The translations under genes and the position numbers were made by a program. Below are positions 6,539-10,182 of a stretch of DNA of 10,182 nt, piece after piece; the first letter of the stretch is position 1; each line of letters starts with the position of its first letter. The DNA comes from Oscillospiraceae bacterium (GTDB taxonomy: Bacteria > Bacillota > Clostridia > Oscillospirales > Oscillospiraceae): positions 1-10,182 of the forward strand of contig JAGAMQ010000085.1 of the NCBI GenBank assembly GCA_017624645.1, in the 5' to 3' direction. The notes beneath the pieces were generated by a model. That model was given only the letters and a program-made list of their open reading frames with translations, was not told the origin of the DNA and did no database searches.

Positions 6539-7828
6539 TTACCAGGTGCAGGACAATGTGCCGTCTTCATTAGCAGTGATCTTTGTTCCAAAGGGAACGC
6601 ACATATCCGCAAGGTATTTTCCAATTTCCGGATTGTTGCTGATATAAGGCAGACCTTGGCGGGACTTATTTCCATTCATGTCCATCTCAATGGGCAGCAG
6701 GGTCAGTTTTTTTAGCTTTGTGCCTTCTGTTTCCCAATAAGGAATCACGGAACGGAACATCCGCTTGTCTGTCATCAGACCCACGGTAAAGTCTTTGGAA
6801 CGCTTTTTCAGCAGCTCGTGGACCGTGGCGGTAGAGGTTAAGCCGTTCTTTTCATAAAAATCCTCCGGTGCCAAAAGTACATTGTACAGCTGCAGAACAA
6901 AGTCGCCCAGTGAATAGAAAATGGGGCAATCCTTATAGACCTCAATTGGGCGCAGCAGATGTGGTCCGTGTCCCAAAATTGCATGGGCACCGGCATCGAT
7001 ACATTCGTGGGCAAACTGCTGCAAAAACTCCGAGGGAGATTCCTTGGCACTGCCGCTCAGCTGGTGAGAGTGCACGGAGATCATGATGTAATCAGCTTGC
7101 AGCTGCGCCTCATAAATTGCCTTTTTTACCCGTTGCAGATCCGCAGCATTTACCTTGGATACATGGCGTCTTTGGCTGCCACTGACAAATTTCATACTGC
7201 CCAGCTCTGCCTCATTTTCCCCAAGAGGTGGATGGTAGCCCTCTGCCCGGGTGATTTCTTTCTCCGCATTGATGTTGGTATCCTTTGCCAACTGCTTGAT
7301 GTAGTCGATGTCTTCCTTGGGCAATTCGATATAGCTTTCAATGCGAAGACCGTTGATACCGGGTCTTCCCGGAACCCGGGGAGATTGGGCACCTGCCATA
7401 GCAGAAGGTTCAAAGGAGGTGTTCACCGCAATCAGCGCCACGCGCCCGTTGGGGGTTTCCAAATATTTGGGTGCTGATGCCTGGTCAAGATTTCTCCCCA
7501 GGCCCGCATGGACAAGGTCACTGGCATCCAACGCATCGATGGTCGCAAGCAGACCGCCGTAGGAAAAGTCCAGGGCGTGATTATTGTTGGCACTGGTCAT
7601 ATTAAAGCCAAAAGGCTTAATATTATCGAGAATTTCCGGATCTGTGCGGATATAGGTGCCACCGCTGAACTGGGAAGCACATGTCTCCCCCTCGTGATTC
7701 AGGGTCGTTTCCAAATTGAAAAAGCGGGCATCCCCCTGCTTGATAAAGGTTGCCAATGCGCCGAAGCCTTCATACCCGGGATAGATCGGCTTTTGGATGA
7801 TCATATCACCTGCTGCGGTAAATTTCAT
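6539..7828 (-). CDS. Leaderless CapA-family metallohydrolase
   Basis: With the chosen start this is a 429-residue protein with the calcineurin-like fold of the CapA/PgsA family. Motifs in order are AAGDMII (D8), FFNLETTLN (E40), SANNNHALD (N83, H84, D87), ISVHSH (H253, H255), GHGPHLLRPIEVYKD (H287, H290) and FYSLGDF (D309). All expected metal ligands are present. CapA of Bacillus is membrane-bound and needed for poly-gamma-glutamate capsule production. Here the protein begins MKFTAAGDM with no signal or anchor, so it is probably cytosolic and unlikely to build a capsule. Residues about 150-235 form a long insert between the two halves of the active site. The ATG at 7828 overlaps the M20 stop (ATGA), and GGAGGG (7835-7840) lies 6 bases upstream. 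An in-frame start 26 codons earlier would lie inside the M20 gene without support. It sits between M20 and NagA-like genes. Confidence 0.88.
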   Translation of the reverse strand: MKFTAAGDMIIQKPIYPGYEGFGALATFIKQGDARFFNLETTLNHEGETCASQFSGGTYIRTDPEILDNIKPFGFNMTSANNNHALDFSYGGLLATIDALDASDLVHAGLGRNLDQASAPKYLETPNGRVALIAVNTSFEPSAMAGAQSPRVPGRPGINGLRIESYIELPKEDIDYIKQLAKDTNINAEKEITRAEGYHPPLGENEAELGSMKFVSGSQRRHVSKVNAADLQRVKKAIYEAQLQADYIMISVHSHQLSGSAKESPSEFLQQFAHECIDAGAHAILGHGPHLLRPIEVYKDCPIFYSLGDFVLQLYNVLLAPEDFYEKNGLTSTATVHELLKKRSKDFTVGLMTDKRMFRSVIPYWETEGTKLKKLTLLPIEMDMNGNKSRQGLPYISNNPEIGKYLADMCVPFGTKITANEDGTLSCTW

Positions 7829-8967
7829 AGTTTGCCCTCCATCAATGTGTAAGCCGTCCGGATTGCCGCTTCCAAACCAAGCGTCAAAGAGTCCTTGCGC
7901 ACCCATTCCTCACGGGTATGGCTGCCACCACCAAAGTAAACACCCATGCAGATGGCGGGAATACCTAAGGAGAGAGGAATGTTGCAATCGGTAGATGCAG
8001 ATTTTGTATTTACCGGCATACCGATCACATCAGAGATCACCGGGCGCAGTTTGTTTAGCAATGCGCCGATTCTTTCCGGTTCCACATTTCCGCAGGGCCG
8101 GTCTCCCACCCTGGTAACCAGCACCTTGACCTCATCTGTATTGGCTTGCGTGAAAATATCTGCAAACTGCTTTTCCATATAGGCCAGACAGTCTCTGTCT
8201 TCAGAACGATACTCACAGAGCATTTTTGCACTTTGCGCAATGGTATTGACGGAGGTGCCACCATGGATGGTACCCACATTGTATGTGGTGCGGCAGTTTT
8301 CTTTCTGCGGAATTTTGATCTGATAGATCCTGGATATAATTTGTGCCAACTGGGCAATCGCATTGGCAAGACCGAATCGCTGAAAGGAATGACCCCCCTG
8401 TGTTTGTACTTCCACCTCATAGCGGTGAGAACCGACACAACGGTCGTTTATATAATCCAGGTTGCTGTCAAAAGAGATAAACTGAGTAATTCTTCCCTCA
8501 TAATCTTTGAATAACTGACGTGTGCCCTTCAAATTCCCAAGGCCTTCCTCTCCGGCGTTAGCAACAAACAGGAAGCCGCCCTGGGGGCGAATATTATGCT
8601 CCACACAGCACTTTGCCAGCAACAGCATCACCGCAAGGCTGGCAGTATCGTCGCCCACACCGGGGCAGTGGATCTTTTCACCGTCATCTACCAGGGGCAT
8701 TGGCTCCAGGTCAGGGAACACGGTATCCGTATGTGCGACAAAGACTGTTATATCGTTGCTGCCCTCACAGTTTAGCGGAAAGATCACATTCAGCGCGTCA
8801 TCAATATATACACCCTTGGCACCTATTTTCTCCAGCCACCCCTTGCAGTAAGTTGCGCGGGCTTCCTCTTTCCCAGATGGTGCACTTATCAGACACAGTT
8901 CCTTCAGTGTTTTCAGCAGAAGTGCTTCATTGGCTTTCGCGTAGCTTTTTATGGTCTCTGTATTCAT
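7825..8967 (-). CDS. M20-family metallopeptidase (PepT/ArgE/CPG2-like)
   Basis: This 380-residue zinc exopeptidase or amidase has the full M20 set: VAHTDTVF (H79, D81), GVGDDTASLA (bridging D106), ANAGEEGLG (catalytic E140 and metal E141), SFDSN (D167) and GGGSHTREEW (H350). The dimerisation domain carries the usual GGHS near 191 and GTIHGGTSVNTIA near 232. Members cleave dipeptides, tripeptides or N-acyl amino acids in the cytosol; the layout looks closest to the tripeptidase and acyl-amino-acid hydrolase branches, but the substrate cannot be read from sequence. No signal peptide is seen. It is the first gene of the operon, with AAGGGGGT (8976-8983) 8 bases before the ATG and a promoter at 8999-9027. 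Its stop overlaps the CapA-like start by 4 bases. A LysR-type gene is divergent and is the likely regulator. Confidence 0.92.
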   Translation of the reverse strand: MNTETIKSYAKANEALLLKTLKELCLISAPSGKEEARATYCKGWLEKIGAKGVYIDDALNVIFPLNCEGSNDITVFVAHTDTVFPDLEPMPLVDDGEKIHCPGVGDDTASLAVMLLLAKCCVEHNIRPQGGFLFVANAGEEGLGNLKGTRQLFKDYEGRITQFISFDSNLDYINDRCVGSHRYEVEVQTQGGHSFQRFGLANAIAQLAQIISRIYQIKIPQKENCRTTYNVGTIHGGTSVNTIAQSAKMLCEYRSEDRDCLAYMEKQFADIFTQANTDEVKVLVTRVGDRPCGNVEPERIGALLNKLRPVISDVIGMPVNTKSASTDCNIPLSLGIPAICMGVYFGGGSHTREEWVRKDSLTLGLEAAIRTAYTLMEGKL

Positions 8968-8998
8968 GCGCTGTTACCCCCTTTTTGTAGTTGTAACC

Positions 8999-9027
8999 AT
9001 TTTACTTTTCTGTTGCACAACAGTCAA
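8999..9027 (-). promoter_or_regulatory. Promoter of the M20-CapA-NagA-like operon
   Basis: On the minus strand, TTGACT (plus 9022-9027) and TAAAAT (plus 8999-9004) are separated by 17 bases. The -35 box matches the consensus at 5 of 6 positions. It lies about 32 bases upstream of the M20 start and overlaps the divergent LysR promoter by 15 bases, so the two are unlikely to be occupied by polymerase together. Confidence 0.7.
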
Positions 9028-9041
9028 CAATGTGTTATATT
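9013..9041 (+). promoter_or_regulatory. Promoter of the LysR-type gene
   Basis: TTGCAC (9013-9018) and TATATT (9036-9041) are separated by 17 bases. The -10 box directly abuts the TGGTTACA motif at 9043-9050, so a bound regulator would block or bend this promoter, which fits the autorepression common among LysR-type genes. Confidence 0.6.
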
Positions 9042-9093
9042 GTGGTTACACTAACTTTAAAAGAGTGGTAACAACGTTCAAAGGGGTGATACT

Positions 9094-9951
9094 ATGGAGT
9101 TGCTACAATTGCGCTATTTTCAGGAAAGCGCCATAAACGGCAGCTTCGCCAAAACTGCAGAGGCGCACAATGTACCAGCCACATCTGTTTCCGCATCGGT
9201 AAAACGGCTGGAAAAGGAATTGGGCTGCTCCCTGTTTGACCGAACCTGCAACCGAATACAGCTCAATGAAAAGGGTAAACTGTTTTTAAAAAACGTGGAA
9301 GAAATACTTCGCAAACTGGAACACGCTGTATATGCCGTTCAGCCAGAAGTGGACGATGATCGGCAGATCCGGATGCTTGTACGAACAACCCGGGGTGAAA
9401 TCACAGATGCGATCATTGCGTTCAAGCAGAAATTCCCAAAAGCAGTTTTCCGTACAGTATTCGATTTTTCTGAGACTGACTATAATAGCTACGACATCGT
9501 GATCGATGAACAAAAGGACGGCTACAGTGGCTATGATAGGTTTGTTTTTATGCGTACTCGGATCCGTATCAAAGCAGCCGCAAAAAATCCTCTGTGCGGA
9601 AAACCGCTTACGCTCCGGCAATTGGCATCCGCTTCCTTTATTTCCATAGGTGAGCAAAACAGTATGAACAAAATTTTGATCAATGCCTGCAGACAGGCTG
9701 GTTTTCATCCCAACATTGTCGTACAGTGTAACGACATAAAATGCTACGAAAAGTGTCTGGCGGCAGATGTAGGGATTGCATTGGGTCGGGAATATCCAAA
9801 TGCGGCGGTATCTGACAGCATCAGATATCTGAATGTGACGGATTTTGATGAGGTGCAAACCATCTGCTGTTATTACAAAAATTCCTCTGCATATGGAATT
9901 GTCGGTGATTTTCTGCGGTTTTTACGGAGTCGGGGTATGGCTTCCGTTTGA
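9094..9951 (+). CDS. LysR-type transcriptional regulator
   Basis: This 285-residue protein has the N-terminal winged helix-turn-helix of LysR regulators: MELLQLRYFQ, SFAKTAEAHNVPATSVSASV (recognition region about 18-36), then KRLEKELGCSLFDR and IQLNEKGKLFL, followed by a linker helix to about 80. Residues 90-285 form the expected periplasmic-binding-protein-like effector domain, slightly shorter and less typical than usual. The HTH is slightly variant, with VPATSVSASVKRLE where VSQPAVSRQIKRLE is common. It is divergent from the M20 operon across 126 bases, the classic layout for a LysR-type activator of neighbouring genes with autorepression. The inducer is probably the substrate or product of those hydrolases. 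AAGGGGTG at 9081-9088 supports the ATG start. It is the only plus-strand gene here. Confidence 0.95.
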   Translation: MELLQLRYFQESAINGSFAKTAEAHNVPATSVSASVKRLEKELGCSLFDRTCNRIQLNEKGKLFLKNVEEILRKLEHAVYAVQPEVDDDRQIRMLVRTTRGEITDAIIAFKQKFPKAVFRTVFDFSETDYNSYDIVIDEQKDGYSGYDRFVFMRTRIRIKAAAKNPLCGKPLTLRQLASASFISIGEQNSMNKILINACRQAGFHPNIVVQCNDIKCYEKCLAADVGIALGREYPNAAVSDSIRYLNVTDFDEVQTICCYYKNSSAYGIVGDFLRFLRSRGMASV

Positions 9952-9983
9952 GAAATATTAATAACCGGCCAATTAGACAAAAA

Positions 9984-10009
9984 GCCGGAGAATCCGTTGA
10001 TTCTCCGGC
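9984..10009. terminator. Hairpin terminator downstream of the LysR gene
   Basis: A perfect 11-base-pair stem (GCCGGAGAATC with GATTCTCCGGC) closes a CGTT loop, 32 bases after the LysR stop. On the plus strand only CTCTGATTCTT follows, a weak T tract. On the minus strand TTTTTGTC follows. It would therefore serve best as a stop for leftward transcription and perhaps as a two-way barrier. Confidence 0.65.
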
Positions 10010-10047
10010 CTCTGATTCTTAGCACACAATTTCATTGCTATAAACAG

Positions 10048-10090
10048 AAAAACCGAACGTACTTCCTATCGTGAAGCAGTTCGGTTTTTT
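10048..10090. terminator. Bidirectional terminator hairpin
   Basis: AAAAACCGAAC (10048-10058) pairs with GTTCGGTTTTT (10079-10089), and an inner CTTC/GAAG pairing extends the stem. T6 closes the plus-strand side and T5 the minus-strand side. On the minus strand it lies directly after the tRNA-like 3' end at 10097, the usual place for a tRNA gene's own terminator. Confidence 0.7.
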
Positions 10091-10096
10091 CATGTA

Positions 10097-10118
10097 TGGT
10101 GGCGACTACGGGACTCGA
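10097..10118 (-). other. tRNA 3'-end fragment, candidate integration (att) site
   Basis: Read on the minus strand this fits tRNA positions 55 to 76 without gaps: TCGAGT of the T-loop, CCCGT as the 3' half of the T-stem, AGTCGCC as the 3' half of the acceptor stem, A73 and an encoded CCA. Position 54 and the 5' half of the T-stem are absent, so no tRNA can be made from it. Such fragments mark the distal attachment site of elements that integrate into the 3' end of tRNA genes. The terminator to the left would belong to the original tRNA. The tRNA identity cannot be told. Confidence 0.55.
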
Positions 10119-10158
10119 TATGCATTTTCTGTCACAACCGTGGCTGAAAATAATTGTA

Positions 10159-10182
10159 GCCACCAGTTTTTGAACTGGTGGC
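10159..10182. repeat. Perfect inverted repeat at the window end
   Basis: A 10-base-pair stem (GCCACCAGTT with AACTGGTGGC) closes a TTTG loop exactly at the window edge, preceded by TGTA. No T tract is visible, so it is not a clear terminator. Short perfect hairpins of this look occur near the ends of IS200/IS605-type elements. No transposase is visible, so the assignment is tentative. Confidence 0.45.

Larger units (their letters stand above)
8990..9075. promoter_or_regulatory. Candidate LysR-type operator region
   Basis: Three related motifs flank the overlapping promoters: GTTGTAACCA at 8990-8999, TGGTTACA at 9043-9050 (exact complement of TGTAACCA) and TGGTAACAAC at 9066-9075, whose complement matches the first at 9 of 10 positions. 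A palindrome, CTGTTG-CA-CAACAG (about 9010-9023), lies within both promoters. The second copy fits a T-N11-A pattern typical of LysR-type sites (9042-9054). Which of these the regulator binds is inference. Confidence 0.5.

Noticed and set aside
6539..7828. Reading the CapA-like gene as part of a poly-gamma-glutamate capsule operon
   Set aside because: No capB, capC or capE-like genes are present, the protein has no membrane anchor, and its neighbours are cytosolic hydrolases.
7829..7906. Longer N-terminus for the CapA-like protein
   Set aside because: It would overlap the M20 gene by about 80 bases without a ribosome site. The ATG at 7828 has GGAGGG at 6 bases and the typical ATGA coupling, and the conserved AAGDM motif follows directly.
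8990..9075. CRISPR-like or other tandem repeat array in the divergent region
   Set aside because: There are only three short, imperfect motif copies in mixed orientation with unequal spacing, which fits operators better than an array.
10091..10182. Complete tRNA gene at the right end
   Set aside because: Only positions 55-76 fit. The 5' half of the T-stem is absent, and no anticodon arm or D-arm can be built from the bases that follow.

Overview
The window looks like chromosome from a gut-type Clostridia bacterium, probably Oscillospirales. This is inferred from strong purine-rich Shine-Dalgarno sites before nearly every gene, the moderately high G+C of the left half, and families common there: a COG1237-type MBL hydrolase, a transglutaminase-like lipoprotein, a YczE-like membrane protein and a membrane-anchored polysaccharide deacetylase. 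No taxonomic marker gene is present, so this is only a suggestion.

Layout: every gene except one lies on the minus strand. Reading right to left from position 2717, a promoter drives a likely three-gene operon: a family 2 glycosyltransferase (1656-2666), a transglutaminase-like lipoprotein (422-1627) and an MBL-fold hydrolase cut by the window edge (1-410). Next come two single-gene units, each with its own promoter and terminator hairpin: a YczE/DUF6198-like membrane protein (2764-3447) and a membrane-anchored CE4-type polysaccharide deacetylase (3605-5071). A gene-free stretch follows (5072-5374).

The right half holds a regulated catabolic-looking cassette. An M20 metallopeptidase, a CapA-family metallohydrolase without a signal peptide and a NagA-like amidohydrolase are read leftward with a 4-base stop/start overlap and a Shine-Dalgarno that runs into the preceding stop codon. 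A LysR-type regulator is divergent. The two promoters physically overlap in the 126-base divergent region, which also carries a palindrome and three related copies of a TGTAACCA-type motif. All three enzymes appear cytosolic and are metal-dependent hydrolase types, so they may dismantle one imported amide or peptide-linked compound in sequence. The substrate is unknown. The NagA-like protein lacks some residues expected of a true N-acetylglucosamine-6-phosphate deacetylase.

The right end (9952-10182) has no gene. It holds two hairpins, then a 22-base segment that fits the last 22 positions of a tRNA (T-loop to CCA, minus strand) exactly, after which the tRNA pattern stops. This is what an integrative-element attachment site leaves behind. 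The window then ends in a perfect 10-base-pair hairpin resembling the subterminal palindromes of IS200/IS605 elements. A mobile element may therefore begin near 10119 and continue to the right.
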